NCBI GenBank assembly: GCA_035452965.1
Contig: DAOTCE010000025.1
Coordinates: forward strand, 1 to 64,000
Origin: Candidatus Paceibacterota bacterium
GTDB lineage: Bacteria; Verrucomicrobiota; Verrucomicrobiia; Limisphaerales; UBA8199
Direction of reading: 5' to 3'
DNA length: 64,000 bases
The notes beneath the pieces were generated by a model. That model was not told where the DNA came from and searched no databases. It saw only the letters and a list, made by a program, of their open reading frames with translations. The translations under genes and the position numbers were made by a program. Each line of letters opens with the position of its first letter. Positions within the stretch are counted from its first letter, which is position 1. Below, piece after piece: positions 33,713 to 42,180 of this stretch.

Positions 33713-36136
33713 ATGATGAAAGCTGCGCGTTGCCTGGCTGCCGGTCAGTGGTGCTTGTCCCTTCTTCTCATATCGTGTCTGGTGTCATGCAAGAGCGCGA
33801 CACCTCCCCGGAATGAACCGTTGTCGCAGAGCGCCCCGCCAGCAAAGGCCGCGGCGCCGTCGTTCCGTGAGGACAAACTGGCCGAGATGGACGCGGCCAT
33901 AACCCGGGCTATCGCGGACAAGAAATGCCCGGGCGGCGTCCTTTGGCTCGAGCATGGGGCGGCGAACTATCACAAGGCTTACGGCCAACGCGCGCTGGTG
34001 CCCGCGCCCGAGCCGATGACCGAGGACACGATTTTCGACGCCGCGTCGCTGACGAAGGTGGTGGCGTGCACCCCGGCAATGATGCTGCTGGTCGAACGCG
34101 GTTTGGTGAATCTCGATGAGCGTGTGCAGGCCTACATTCCGGAGTTCACGGGCGACGGCAAGGAGAACATCACCGTGCGGCAGTTGATGACGCATACGTC
34201 GGGGCTGCGTGGAGATATCGAGACCAGGACCGACTGGCGCGGGCAGCCGGCGGCAATTGAGAAAGCCTGCGCCGAGAAGCTGCAAAGCAGCCCGGGCACG
34301 GCGTTCCGCTATAGCGATATCAACTTCTTCCTGCTCGGGGAGATTGTGCAACGGGTGAGCCATCAGCCCCTGGAGAAGTTTGTGGCGCAGGAGGTGTATC
34401 GTCCGCTGGGGATGGTGGATACGGGTTACCTGCCGTCAGCCGACAAGCTGTCGCGGATAGCCCCCACCGAAGTGGTGCAGGGCAAGCCTTACCGGGGCAC
34501 GGTGCATGACCCGACGGCGCGCAAGATGGGCGGCGTGGCGGGCCACGCGGGCTTGTTCACGACGGCGGCAGACCTGGCGCGCTACGCCCGAATGCTGCTC
34601 AACCGCGGTTCGCTGGACGGGGTGCGCATTTTCAAGCCAGAAACGGTGGACTTGATGACCAGCGTCCAGACGCCGGAGTCACTGACGGTGCGGCGCGGGC
34701 TGGGGTGGGACATTGGTTCAGGCTACAGCGGCCCGCGCGGGAAGCTGTTCCCCATTGGATCGTATGGGCACACCGGCTGGACCGGCACTTCGATCTGGAT
34801 TGACCCGTTTTCGCAGTCTTTCGTCATCTTCCTGTCCAACCGCAATCATCCGGATGAGAATGGGAACGTGAGCGCGCTGCGGGCAGGCCTTGGGACGCTC
34901 GCCGCAGAGGCGATCGAGGATTTCAACTTTGCCTACGTGCCGGGCGCTCTGGGGCCGGCGCCGGACGTGGAAGCGGGGGCGGGGCGGGACCGGGTCGAGG
35001 CGAAGGTGACGCAGCTCAAGACGCTCAATGGGATTGACGTGCTCGTGCGGCAGAAGTTCGCCCCGCTCCAGGGGCTGCGTCTGGGGCTGATCACCAACCA
35101 CACCGGCGAGGACCGGGACAGGAACCCGACGATTGACTTGTTGAAGAACGCGGCTGGGGTGCAGTTGAAGGCGCTGTTCAGCCCGGAGCACGGCATCCGC
35201 GGTACCGCGGACGAAAAGCTGGGCGACGGCGTGGATGAGAAGACAGGACTGCCCATCTTTAGCCTTTACGGCCAGCGATCGAAGCCGACGCCGGAGCAAC
35301 TCAAAGACCTGGATGCCCTGGTGTTCGACATTCAGGATATTGGCTGCCGGTTCTACACCTACACTGCCACAATGGGCCTGACCCTCGAGGCGGCGGGCGA
35401 GAACGGGAAGAAGTACTTCGTGCTGGATCGCGTCAACCCGATCAACGCCACGACCGTAGATGGGCCGGTGCGGCTGGGCAAGGAGACCTTCGTGGCTCAT
35501 CACGAAGTGCCGTTGCGCTATGGGATGACCATTGGCGAACTGGCACGGATGTGCAATGTCGAGCACAACTGCAAGGCCGACCTGACGGTCATCCAGGTGG
35601 AGAATTGGCAGCGCGATATGTGGTTCGACCAGACAGGCCTGCCTTGGACCAATCCCTCGCCCAACATGCGCAACTTGACTGAAGCGATCCTCTATCCGGG
35701 CGTTGGCCTGCTGGAGAGCGCGCTGTCGGTAGGGCGGGGAACGGACACACCGTTCGAAGTGATTGGGGCGCCCTACGCTGATGATGTGCGGTTGGCCGGG
35801 GTGCTCAACGAAGCCGGGCTGCCGGGCGTGCGCTTCGTGCCCATCCAGTTCACGCCGACCTTCAGCGTTCACAAAGGCAAGCTCTGCAAAGGAGTTTACA
35901 TCCTGCTCACCGATCGCGATCAGTGCAGCGTCGTGGACGTGGGCCTGTTGATGGCGCAGACGCTGTTTCGTCTTTACCCGAAGGATTTCAATCCCGACAA
36001 GATCAGCCACCTGCTGCTGCATCCGCCCACAATGGAGGCGATCAAGGCGGACAAGCCGCTCAAAGAGATTCGCGCCCTGTGGCAGAAGGACCTTGACGAG
36101 TTCCAACAACGCCGGGCAAAGTACCTGATCTATTAG
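33713..36136 (+). CDS. Lipoprotein fusing serine beta-lactamase-like and NamZ (DUF1343) domains
   Basis: 807 residues. The start at 33713 gives a lipoprotein signal with lipobox LVSC near residue 25. Residues about 50-400 are a serine hydrolase of the class C beta-lactamase/DD-peptidase type: SLTK (nucleophile Ser and Lys), YSD, and HTG in YGHTGWTGTS. Residues about 425-807 match DUF1343/NamZ (GH171): GLITNHTGEDRDRN, FSPEHGIRG, VFDIQDIGCRFYTYT, GRGTDTPFEVIGAP. NamZ is an exo-beta-N-acetylmuramidase in cell wall recycling. The fusion suggests one periplasmic or surface enzyme that first removes the peptide from MurNAc and then splits off MurNAc; this order is inferred. An in-frame extension upstream to 32822 lacks coding character and overlaps other genes. 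Confidence 0.85.
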   Translation: MMKAARCLAAGQWCLSLLLISCLVSCKSATPPRNEPLSQSAPPAKAAAPSFREDKLAEMDAAITRAIADKKCPGGVLWLEHGAANYHKAYGQRALVPAPEPMTEDTIFDAASLTKVVACTPAMMLLVERGLVNLDERVQAYIPEFTGDGKENITVRQLMTHTSGLRGDIETRTDWRGQPAAIEKACAEKLQSSPGTAFRYSDINFFLLGEIVQRVSHQPLEKFVAQEVYRPLGMVDTGYLPSADKLSRIAPTEVVQGKPYRGTVHDPTARKMGGVAGHAGLFTTAADLARYARMLLNRGSLDGVRIFKPETVDLMTSVQTPESLTVRRGLGWDIGSGYSGPRGKLFPIGSYGHTGWTGTSIWIDPFSQSFVIFLSNRNHPDENGNVSALRAGLGTLAAEAIEDFNFAYVPGALGPAPDVEAGAGRDRVEAKVTQLKTLNGIDVLVRQKFAPLQGLRLGLITNHTGEDRDRNPTIDLLKNAAGVQLKALFSPEHGIRGTADEKLGDGVDEKTGLPIFSLYGQRSKPTPEQLKDLDALVFDIQDIGCRFYTYTATMGLTLEAAGENGKKYFVLDRVNPINATTVDGPVRLGKETFVAHHEVPLRYGMTIGELARMCNVEHNCKADLTVIQVENWQRDMWFDQTGLPWTNPSPNMRNLTEAILYPGVGLLESALSVGRGTDTPFEVIGAPYADDVRLAGVLNEAGLPGVRFVPIQFTPTFSVHKGKLCKGVYILLTDRDQCSVVDVGLLMAQTLFRLYPKDFNPDKISHLLLHPPTMEAIKADKPLKEIRALWQKDLDEFQQRRAKYLIY

Positions 36137-36336
36137 CAGCAAGTCCCCGGCGACTTCGGAGCCGTTTCACCCGCCCGCTGGGGCGGAGCGGCGGGGCGTT
36201 CATTGTTAAGCAAGAAGCAGCGCTTGGAGATTCTGCAAGTCTGCGGTGCTCCCCCTTTCCAATTGCTCGGCCATGGCCAGGCTGATTCGTGTTTGTGCGG
36301 TCCTCGGCGCGCAAGATGTGGACGGCATGACGCGCC

Positions 36337-36813
36337 TTACCTGGCGGGCTCTGAGGTGGCCGGCATTGCTGTGGCGCGGGGAAGGGTGATTGTGCTGTTG
36401 GTCTGCCAGGCGTGTTCCTGGCGGTCGAGGATGAGGGTTCGGGGGAGCAATTCAATCTCATGCCCGAAGAGTTGGAGTGTGACGGTGCCCGGCAGGAAGG
36501 TTGTGTCCAGGAAGACGCATTTGCCGAAGGGGAGGTCGTAGGGCACAGGTTGTGGTTGGGCGAAGAGGTGTGTGGTGGAGTTTGTAGAGCGCGGGCGGGT
36601 TTCCCCTGCGAAATGTATCTGGACGTTGGTGATGGCGAGCTTGGGGTGGTTGATCACGATGGCCGGGGCGCCGGTGGCGGTGCGGGTGAAAGTGACCTGC
36701 CAGGGGCCTTTCCGGGTGCGCCGATACTCAATGCTCTGGTAGATGAGAATGTAGCCAGCCAGCGCGAGCAAGAACGCAATCAAGAGGTGCTTGAGGACGC
36801 CTTGTGGTTTCAT
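36337..36813 (-). CDS. Membrane-anchored protein of unknown function
   Basis: 158 residues from the ATG at 36813 (MKPQGVLKHLLIAFLLALAG). One N-terminal TM helix (about 9-27) is followed by a soluble beta-rich part: WQVTFTRTATGAPAIVINHP, NVQIHFAGET, PFGKCVFLDTTFLPGTVTLQ. This looks like an anchored periplasmic domain. No family recognised. It is convergent with the beta-lactamase/NamZ gene, with 200 bp of unassigned sequence between them (36137-36336). Confidence 0.5.
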   Translation of the reverse strand: MKPQGVLKHLLIAFLLALAGYILIYQSIEYRRTRKGPWQVTFTRTATGAPAIVINHPKLAITNVQIHFAGETRPRSTNSTTHLFAQPQPVPYDLPFGKCVFLDTTFLPGTVTLQLFGHEIELLPRTLILDRQEHAWQTNSTITLPRATAMPATSEPAR

Positions 36814-37049
36814 CGGCGATTCCAGCGTGGTTGGATCGAGCGCCACTGTCAAGCGCTCGACACAGGCGATCAAGATAAGTTGGAACGGTCTCACCGGGCA
36901 GGGGGACTGAAGGCCTGCGTCACAAGCCGTGCGTATTCGGCCACAACCACCGACAGGCTCTCAGGTTTTCGGCTCCGCCCGCCCTCCAAGCCTGAGGCGC
37001 TCCATGCCCATTCCGGCTATGGCGTTGGGACGGTGTCAATCCGGCGAGA

Positions 37050-37099
37050 CCCCGGTGTGGTTCCCATGGGGGTCGGCCCCCATGGGAACCACACCGGGG
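37050..37099. repeat. Perfect 23-bp-stem hairpin, copy 1
   Basis: Arms CCCCGGTGTGGTTCCCATGG(GGG) and the exact complement, 23 bp each, close on the 4-nt loop TCGG. A homologous hairpin lies at 61169-61216, and the arm word CGGTGTGG is the unit of the tandem array at 26910-26975. There is no T-run on either side, so it is not a simple terminator. It lies between convergent-looking gene-poor sequence and the ribosomal operon. Confidence 0.9.
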
Positions 37100-37516
37100 T
37101 ATAACGGGTTTCACAGCGTTGTCGCTCCGGGGAGGCTATTCGGTCCTGGAATAGGGGACTGTAATGGCTGATTGTGCTACAAAGTCTTGGTCGCAGAGGG
37201 GAGCCAGGGTGGAGGGAATGTGACATGACATGCGGTGCCCCTATGGTACCGGGGCGGTACGCCACTGGTTAGTCAGTGGTGAGCCGGCAGCCCTGGAAAG
37301 ACTGGAGATGGTCACCAGACGTATCTCCCTGTTGCCATAGTCTATCCTGCCTGAGGGTGTCGGCGGCAGGCCCGACACGAGTTCGGGCTACTACTTGTAT
37401 CCGCGAGTTCATGGCAGATAGCGCGGGATTTGTGAGTTGGGGCGGGCGCTGAAATGGGGCTGGCGGCGGTGAAAAAAGCCTGTTTAGAGGAGTGTTAATT
37501 TTTTTGAAAATACCTA

Positions 37517-37544
37517 TTGCGCTCAAAATTGAGTCTGCTATATT
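37517..37544 (+). promoter_or_regulatory. Putative promoter of the ribosomal protein operon
   Basis: A -10 box TATATT (37539-37544) is preceded by TTGCGC (37517-37522) with a 16-bp spacer, in an AT-rich block (37495-37545) that stands out from the GC-rich surroundings. Transcription would start near 37551, giving a leader of about 120 nt before rplB. The -35 is weak (three of six consensus bases), so the -10 and the AT-rich upstream T-tract carry most of the support. Confidence 0.45.
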
Positions 37545-37672
37545 CGCCGCTCCGTTTGGCCCAAGTGGGCCCGGACAGCATAACCTGCGGAACCGATAAC
37601 TGACCGCCCATCTGGGGGCAGGATTAATGGCTTCGCACTCCAAGTAGCTGACTTGGGAAACGTTGTTGATTT

Positions 37673-38527
37673 ATGCCAGTACATACATTGAGACCGCTGA
37701 CGCCGTCATCGCGCTACATCGCGTATGCGGACTTCAGCGACATTACGAAGACCAGGCCGGAGCGGCACCTGGTCGAGACGCGCAAGCGTACGGGCGGGCG
37801 TAATGTGTATGGTCGGGTGACGGCTCGCGGCATTGGGGGCGGTCACAAGCAAAAGATCCGGTTGGTGGACTTTAAGCGCAGCAAGCACGGGGTCGAGGCG
37901 ACGGTGAAGGCCATTGAATACGATCCGCGTCGGACAGCCCGGCTGGCGTTGCTGGAGTATAAGGATGGGGAGAAGTGTTACATTATCGCTCCGGTCGGTC
38001 TGCAGGTTGGCGCGAAGCTGCTGAGCGGGCCGACAGCCCCTGCGGAATTGGGCAACAGCCTGCCGCTGCGAGGGGTTCCCGTTGGCGTGCCGATTCATAA
38101 TATTGAAGTTGTCCCGGGGCGGGGGGCGCAGATGGTGCGAACCGCAGGCGGCGCGGCGACGCTGATGTCGCGGGACGAAGGGTATGCGCAGATTCGGCTG
38201 CCATCGGGGGAGATCCGGCTCATCAACGAGAATTGCTACGCGACCATCGGCCAGGTCGGCAATACGGACCACGAAAACGTAATTCTCGGCAAGGCGGGGC
38301 GCTCGCGTCACTTGGGCATCCGGCCCATTAACCGCGGGGTTACGCGCAACCCGGTGGACCACCCGAATGGCGGCGGCGCGGGCAAGTCGAAATCCGGCGG
38401 CGGCTGGCAGCAGCTCACTTCGCCGTGGGGCTTGCTGGCGAAGGGCTACCGGACGCGCAACAAGAAGAAGTATTCGAACCGATTTATCCTGGTCCGGCGC
38501 GACGGACGGCCGATGAAACACAAGTAA
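37673..38527 (+). CDS. rplB: 50S ribosomal protein L2
   Basis: 284 residues, near the usual 275. Starts MPVHTLRPLTPSSRYIAYADF, aligning with the normal L2 N-terminus, and keeps GRNVYGRVTARGIGGGHKQ, the GNSLPLRGVPVG loop and NPVDHPNGGG with the conserved His near the peptidyl transferase centre. L2 is essential for subunit joining. It is the first gene of the operon here, whereas in most bacteria rpsJ, rplC, rplD and rplW come before it. No good Shine-Dalgarno is visible; a leader hairpin ends 16 nt upstream of the start. Confidence 0.96.
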   Translation: MPVHTLRPLTPSSRYIAYADFSDITKTRPERHLVETRKRTGGRNVYGRVTARGIGGGHKQKIRLVDFKRSKHGVEATVKAIEYDPRRTARLALLEYKDGEKCYIIAPVGLQVGAKLLSGPTAPAELGNSLPLRGVPVGVPIHNIEVVPGRGAQMVRTAGGAATLMSRDEGYAQIRLPSGEIRLINENCYATIGQVGNTDHENVILGKAGRSRHLGIRPINRGVTRNPVDHPNGGGAGKSKSGGGWQQLTSPWGLLAKGYRTRNKKKYSNRFILVRRDGRPMKHK

Positions 38528-38539
38528 CTTTGACGCATT

Positions 38540-38821
38540 ATGGGACGCTCAATTAAGAAAGGCCCGTTCATTGACGGCCATTTGCTGGAGAAGATTACCG
38601 AGGCAAAGGAGAGCAAGTCGAAGGCGCCGATCAAGACTTGGTCGCGACGCTCGATGATCACGCCCGATTTCGTGGGCCTGACGTTCAACGTGCACAACGG
38701 CAAGATCTTTAACCCGGTGTTCGTGACCGAGAACATGGTGGGGCATCGGCTCGGCGAATTCTCGCTCACGCGGACATTCAAGAAACACGGCGCGCATACC
38801 GCCAAGGCCGAAGCGAAGTAA
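38540..38821 (+). CDS. rpsS: 30S ribosomal protein S19
   Basis: 93 residues, standard length. Starts MGRSIKKGPFIDGHLLEK and contains TWSRRSMITPDFVGLTF and FVTENMVGHRLGEF, all typical. S19 binds the 30S head with S13 near the A site. It lies 12 bp after rplB and 4 bp before rplV, in the order rplB-rpsS-rplV-rpsC normal for the S10 operon. Confidence 0.96.
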   Translation: MGRSIKKGPFIDGHLLEKITEAKESKSKAPIKTWSRRSMITPDFVGLTFNVHNGKIFNPVFVTENMVGHRLGEFSLTRTFKKHGAHTAKAEAK

Positions 38822-38825
38822 TTCT

Positions 38826-39179
38826 ATGGAAGTCCACGCCATAACCAAGAACGTGCGGATGTCCGCCCAGAAAATGCGCGAGGTGGTGCGCCAGATTCAG
38901 GGATTGCCCGCGGCGCACGCCCAGGCCGTGCTGGCAGTGGTGCCGCGCAAGGGCGCCCGGTTTGTCGCCAAGACCCTCAAATCGGCGGTGGCCAACGCCG
39001 AGGACTTGAAGGAGCATAAGAAAGAATATGCCGGGTTGAGAACCGACCGGCTGGTAATCAAGGAAGCGCTGGCCCAAGCCGCGTCCACTTTCAAACGGTT
39101 TACGCCCAAGGCCCGAGGCTCCGCGGGGCCGATCCTGAAGCGCAATTGCCACATCAAGATTGTTTTGTCAGACGAATAA
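38826..39179 (+). CDS. rplV: 50S ribosomal protein L22
   Basis: 117 residues. Starts MEVHAITKNVRMSAQKMREV; the beta-hairpin that lines the exit tunnel is represented by FKRFTPKARGSAGPILKRNCH (normally FKR...PRARGRA...RxSHI). The Lys-Ala-Arg-Gly core is retained, the region where macrolide resistance changes occur in other bacteria. Gaps of 4 and 3 bp to its neighbours indicate tight operon packing. Confidence 0.95.
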   Translation: MEVHAITKNVRMSAQKMREVVRQIQGLPAAHAQAVLAVVPRKGARFVAKTLKSAVANAEDLKEHKKEYAGLRTDRLVIKEALAQAASTFKRFTPKARGSAGPILKRNCHIKIVLSDE

Positions 39180-39182
39180 CCT

Positions 39183-39848
39183 ATGGGACAAAAGACCAAT
39201 CCAATCGGCCTGCGCGTCGCCGTCAATCATGACTGGCGGTCGAAGTGGTTTGCCGGCAAGAAGGAATTCGGCCGGCTGCTGACCGAAGACCGCGAAATTC
39301 GCGAGCTGCTAAAGAAGAAGCTGGAGTCCGCGTCCGTGCCGCAGATTCTCATCGAGCGTGCTGCCAGCCGGTGCCGGATCACAATCATGACGGCGCGCCC
39401 GGGCATCGTGATTGGACGAAAAGGAGCGGAGATTGACAAGCTCAAGGAGGAGCTGAGCCGCATGACCGGCAAAGAAATTTACGTGGACATTGTCGAAGTC
39501 AAAACGCCCGAACTCGATGCCCAACTCGTGGCGGAGAACGTGGCGCTGCAGTTGGAGCGTCGAGTTTCGTTTCGCCGGGCGATGAAGAAGGCGCTCCAGA
39601 CGGCCAAGGATTTCGGCGCGGAGGGAATCAAGCTTCGTTGCGCCGGGCGGCTCGGAGGCGCGGAACTGGCGCGGGTCGAACAGTATCACTGGGGCCGGGT
39701 GCCGCTGCACACGCTGCGGGCCAACATTGACTACGGTTTTGCGGAGGCTAGGACGCTTTACGGCAAACTGGGGATCAAATGCTGGATTTGCAAGGGAGAC
39801 ACCAAGGCGGAGAAACTCCAGCCGCAGCCGGTAACTTCCACGAATTGA
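39183..39848 (+). CDS. rpsC: 30S ribosomal protein S3
   Basis: 221 residues, typical. Starts MGQKTNPIGLRVAVNHDW. The KH domain has the GxxG-like ARPGIVIGRKGAEIDKLKEE, and the C-terminal domain has GRLGGAELARVEQYHWGRVPLHTLRANIDYG. S3 is part of the mRNA entry channel and helicase. The C-terminus is short, ending with a small basic tail (KAEKLQPQPVTSTN). Confidence 0.96.
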   Translation: MGQKTNPIGLRVAVNHDWRSKWFAGKKEFGRLLTEDREIRELLKKKLESASVPQILIERAASRCRITIMTARPGIVIGRKGAEIDKLKEELSRMTGKEIYVDIVEVKTPELDAQLVAENVALQLERRVSFRRAMKKALQTAKDFGAEGIKLRCAGRLGGAELARVEQYHWGRVPLHTLRANIDYGFAEARTLYGKLGIKCWICKGDTKAEKLQPQPVTSTN

Positions 39849-39873
39849 ATTTGCGCAAAAGGACTGAGCTGAT

Positions 39874-40296
39874 ATGCCATTGATGCCCGAAAGAGTGAAG
39901 TACCGGAAGATGCACCGCGGCAACCGCGCCGGCCTGGCGATGCGCGGCCAGACGGTGGCCTTTGGCGCGTACGGATTGATGGCGCTGGAAAGGTGCTGGC
40001 TGGATACAAAGCAGCTTGAGGCGGCCCGCGTGTCGATCGCGCGCAACATGAAGCGTCACGGCAAGTTGTGGATTCGCGTTTTCCCGCAGAAATCCTTCAC
40101 CAAGAAGCCGTTGGAGACGCGCATGGGCAAGGGCAAGGGGCCGCTGGAATCCTGGGTCGCGGTGATTCGTCCGGCCAACGTGCTGTTCGAGGTTGATGGC
40201 GTAACCGAAGCCGTGGCGCGGGAGTCGTTGCGCCTGGCGGCGACGAAGCTGCCGATCAAGACAAAGTTCATCTCGCGGCATAGAATGGGCCGATAG
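39874..40296 (+). CDS. rplP: 50S ribosomal protein L16
   Basis: 140 residues. Starts MPLMPERVKYRKMHRGNRAGLA and has GYGLMALE-type (here AYGLMALERCWL), RVFPQKSFTKKPLETRMGKGKG (the conserved loop near the A-site tRNA) and FEVDGVTEAVARESLRLAATKLPIKTKF. It helps place aminoacyl-tRNA in the peptidyl transferase centre. Order rpsC-rplP-rpmC-rpsQ is standard. Gap to rpsC is 25 bp. Confidence 0.95.
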   Translation: MPLMPERVKYRKMHRGNRAGLAMRGQTVAFGAYGLMALERCWLDTKQLEAARVSIARNMKRHGKLWIRVFPQKSFTKKPLETRMGKGKGPLESWVAVIRPANVLFEVDGVTEAVARESLRLAATKLPIKTKFISRHRMGR

Positions 40297-40318
40297 ACGA
40301 GCACCGCTCAAACCGGTT

Positions 40319-40525
40319 ATGAAGAAGACGCAACGGAAAGAAATACAGGAAAAGACACTGGCGGAACTGCTGGCGGATGGGCGGAACTGGCGGCAGGAGA
40401 TTTTTAACCTGCGTTTGCAGCAGGCCAGCGCGCAGCTCGAGAAGCCGGCACGTCTGCGGACCCTGCGGCGCGACATTGCGCGCATTGAAACCCGCATTTC
40501 GCAACTGCGGCACAAGACGGCATAA
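40319..40525 (+). CDS. rpmC: 50S ribosomal protein L29
   Basis: 68 residues, an all-helical small subunit near the exit tunnel that contacts SRP and trigger factor. Pattern LAELLADGRNWRQEIFNLRL, then QLEKPARLRTLRRDIARIETR is the normal L29 signature (E-L-x-x-E-L...R..IARI.T). Standard position between rplP and rpsQ. Confidence 0.92.
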   Translation: MKKTQRKEIQEKTLAELLADGRNWRQEIFNLRLQQASAQLEKPARLRTLRRDIARIETRISQLRHKTA

Positions 40526-40534
40526 GTATTTTGT

Positions 40535-40837
40535 ATGGCTGAAACCAATAACACTGCGACGGTTGCCCGCGCCAAACGTAAAGAGCGCGTGGGCGAAGTC
40601 ATCGCCAACAAGATGGCCAAGACCATCATTGTGCGGGTTGAGCGGCGTTTTCCGCATCCGAAGTTCAAGAAGATCGTCACCGGCCACAAGAAACTGTATG
40701 CTCACGACGAGAAAGGCCTGGCTAAGGTGGGCGACCGTGTGCGGTTGGAAGAGACCCGCCCACTCTCCAAGACCAAGCGCTGGCGTTTGGTGGAGGTCGT
40801 GGAGAGCGGCTCGGGGGTGGCCCCGGTGGCAGCCTGA
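40535..40837 (+). CDS. rpsQ: 30S ribosomal protein S17
   Basis: 100 residues, somewhat longer than the usual ~85. Core motifs are RKERVGEVIANKMAKTIIVRVE, HPKFKKIVTGHKKLYAHDE and GDRVRLEETRPLSKTKRWRLV. There is a short N-terminal Ala-rich lead (MAETNNTATVARAK) and a C-terminal tail (ESGSGVAPVAA). The tail fits the trend of low-complexity extensions in this operon. The 42-bp gap to rplN is longer than the preceding ones. Confidence 0.94.
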   Translation: MAETNNTATVARAKRKERVGEVIANKMAKTIIVRVERRFPHPKFKKIVTGHKKLYAHDEKGLAKVGDRVRLEETRPLSKTKRWRLVEVVESGSGVAPVAA

Positions 40838-40879
40838 GACGGTCTCAGGCCTGGGCATTAGCCGACCATAATAGAATTT

Positions 40880-41245
40880 ATGTTACAAGTACGGTCCATC
40901 TTAGATGTGGCGGACAATACCGGCGCCAAGCGGGCTGCGGCGATCGGAGTTCTGGGCCGCAATCAGCGCTACGCGCACGTGGGCGATATTATCAAGGCCC
41001 ATATCAAAGAGGCGGCACCCGACGGCACTGTCAAGAAAGGCGAAGTGGTGGACGCGGTGGTGGTGCGCACCCGGCAGGTGATTCGCCGCGATGATGGCTC
41101 CTATCTGCGGTTTGACAGCAATGCAATTGTCCTGATTGACAAAGAATTGAATCCGCGCGGCACGCGCATTTTTGGCCCGGTGGCGCGCGAGCTTCGGGAC
41201 AAGAAGTTTATGAAGATTGTTTCGCTGGCGCCGGAAGTTATCTGA
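40880..41245 (+). CDS. rplN: 50S ribosomal protein L14
   Basis: 121 residues, standard. MLQVRSILDVADNTGAKRAA, DIIKAHIKEAAPDG, KKGEVVDAVVVRTRQVIRR and the C-terminal FGPVARELRDKKFMKIVSLAPEVI are typical. L14 lies at the subunit interface (bridge B8) and is the contact site of RsfS. This opens the spc part of the cluster (L14-L24-L5). Its stop codon overlaps the rplX start (TGATG). Confidence 0.96.
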   Translation: MLQVRSILDVADNTGAKRAAAIGVLGRNQRYAHVGDIIKAHIKEAAPDGTVKKGEVVDAVVVRTRQVIRRDDGSYLRFDSNAIVLIDKELNPRGTRIFGPVARELRDKKFMKIVSLAPEVI

Positions 41246-41541
41246 TGGGCCAACACCAGACTATGCGCAGATTTCATGTAAAAAAGGGCGATGAGGCAGT
41301 CGTGATTGCGGGGGCGGACAAGGGCAAGCGCGGCCGGATTATCACGGTGGTCGCCAAGAAGCAGCGGGTCATAGTGGAAGGCGCCCACATGATCAAGAAA
41401 CACATGCGTAAGAGCCAGCAGTATCCGCAAGGCCAGATCGTGGAACGGGAAGGCTCGATCCATATCTCAAATGTGATGAGAGCCGAGGACTACGATGCTC
41501 GCGCCGCTCGGCGCGGCACCGCGACTCCTGCCCAGGCGTGA
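41245..41541 (+). CDS. rplX: 50S ribosomal protein L24
   Basis: 98 residues. The start overlaps the rplN stop by one base (TGATG), so termination-reinitiation coupling is likely; an ATG six codons later (MRRFHVKKGDEAV) is possible. The KOW segment is VKKGDEAVVIAGADKGKRGRI, followed by VEGAHMIKKHMRK and VEREGSIHISNVM. It is an assembly-initiating protein. C-terminal tail Ala/Arg-rich (DARAARRGTATPAQA). Confidence 0.94.
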   Translation: MGQHQTMRRFHVKKGDEAVVIAGADKGKRGRIITVVAKKQRVIVEGAHMIKKHMRKSQQYPQGQIVEREGSIHISNVMRAEDYDARAARRGTATPAQA

Positions 41542-41565
41542 AGCAGGGTTGGAACCTGAAACGAA

Positions 41566-42174
41566 ATGAAAGCCAGACTTTACGACAGATACGTTAAAGA
41601 AGTGGTGCCGGTGCTCAAGGAGAAGCACAAGTACACCAATGTGCATCAGGTGCCCCGGATGGAGAAGATTGTGGTCAACATGGGGGTGAGCGCATCGTTG
41701 GAGAAGAGCGCTGTGGATGACGCGGCCAAAGATCTGGCGCTGATCACTGGCCGGAAGGCGGCCATTAGCAAGTCGCGACACAACATCGCCAATTTTAAAC
41801 TTCGCCGCGGGCTGCCAATTGGCTGCCGGGTCACCCTGCGCCGCGACGCGATGTATGAGTTCTTTGATCGGTTGATTGCGACCGCTCTTCCGCGAATCCG
41901 CGATTTCCGCGGTCTGTCGCCACGTTCCTTCGATGGCCGGGGCAATTATTCGCTGGGAGTGGGCGACCAGACAATTTTCCCGGAGATTGAATTGGACAAG
42001 ATCAAGCGGCAGCAAGGCATGGATATTACAATTGTGACCAGCGCGCGCACCGATGATGAAGCGCTGGATCTGTTGAAATTGATGGGCATGCCGTTTGCCG
42101 AAGTCCGGCAGGTCGAGACCAAACAAGCCAAGGCCGCTGAGAGCGGACTCGATCAGCAGAGCAAAGGAGGATAG
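41566..42174 (+). CDS. rplE: 50S ribosomal protein L5
   Basis: 202 residues, ~20 longer than the usual 180 because of a C-terminal tail (KQAKAAESGLDQQSKGG). Core: YVKEVVPVLKEKHKYTNVHQ, VPRMEKIVVNMGVSASLEKS, ITGRKAAISKSRHNIANFKL, LPRIRDFRGLSPRSFDGRGNYSLGV. It binds 5S rRNA and contacts the P-site tRNA. rpsN follows 6 bp later. Confidence 0.96.
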   Translation: MKARLYDRYVKEVVPVLKEKHKYTNVHQVPRMEKIVVNMGVSASLEKSAVDDAAKDLALITGRKAAISKSRHNIANFKLRRGLPIGCRVTLRRDAMYEFFDRLIATALPRIRDFRGLSPRSFDGRGNYSLGVGDQTIFPEIELDKIKRQQGMDITIVTSARTDDEALDLLKLMGMPFAEVRQVETKQAKAAESGLDQQSKGG

Positions 42175-42180
42175 TTTCTT

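Larger units (their letters stand above)
36814..37672. other. Intergenic region and ribosomal operon leader
   Basis: No gene is supported in this 859-bp gap. It holds the perfect 23-bp hairpin at 37050-37099, a small CCACTG/CAGTGG hairpin near 37262-37279, and the promoter at 37517-37544. After the promoter the ~120-nt leader can form GGCCCAAGTGGGCC (37559-37572), CCCATCTGGGG (about 37607-37617) and CCAAGTAGCTGACTTGG (37640-37656), the last only 16 nt before the rplB start. A tiny ORF (MASHSK, 37627-37647) preceded by AGGA overlaps the last hairpin. These could regulate the operon, for example by an r-protein binding its own leader, but no known leader family was recognised. Confidence 0.45.
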
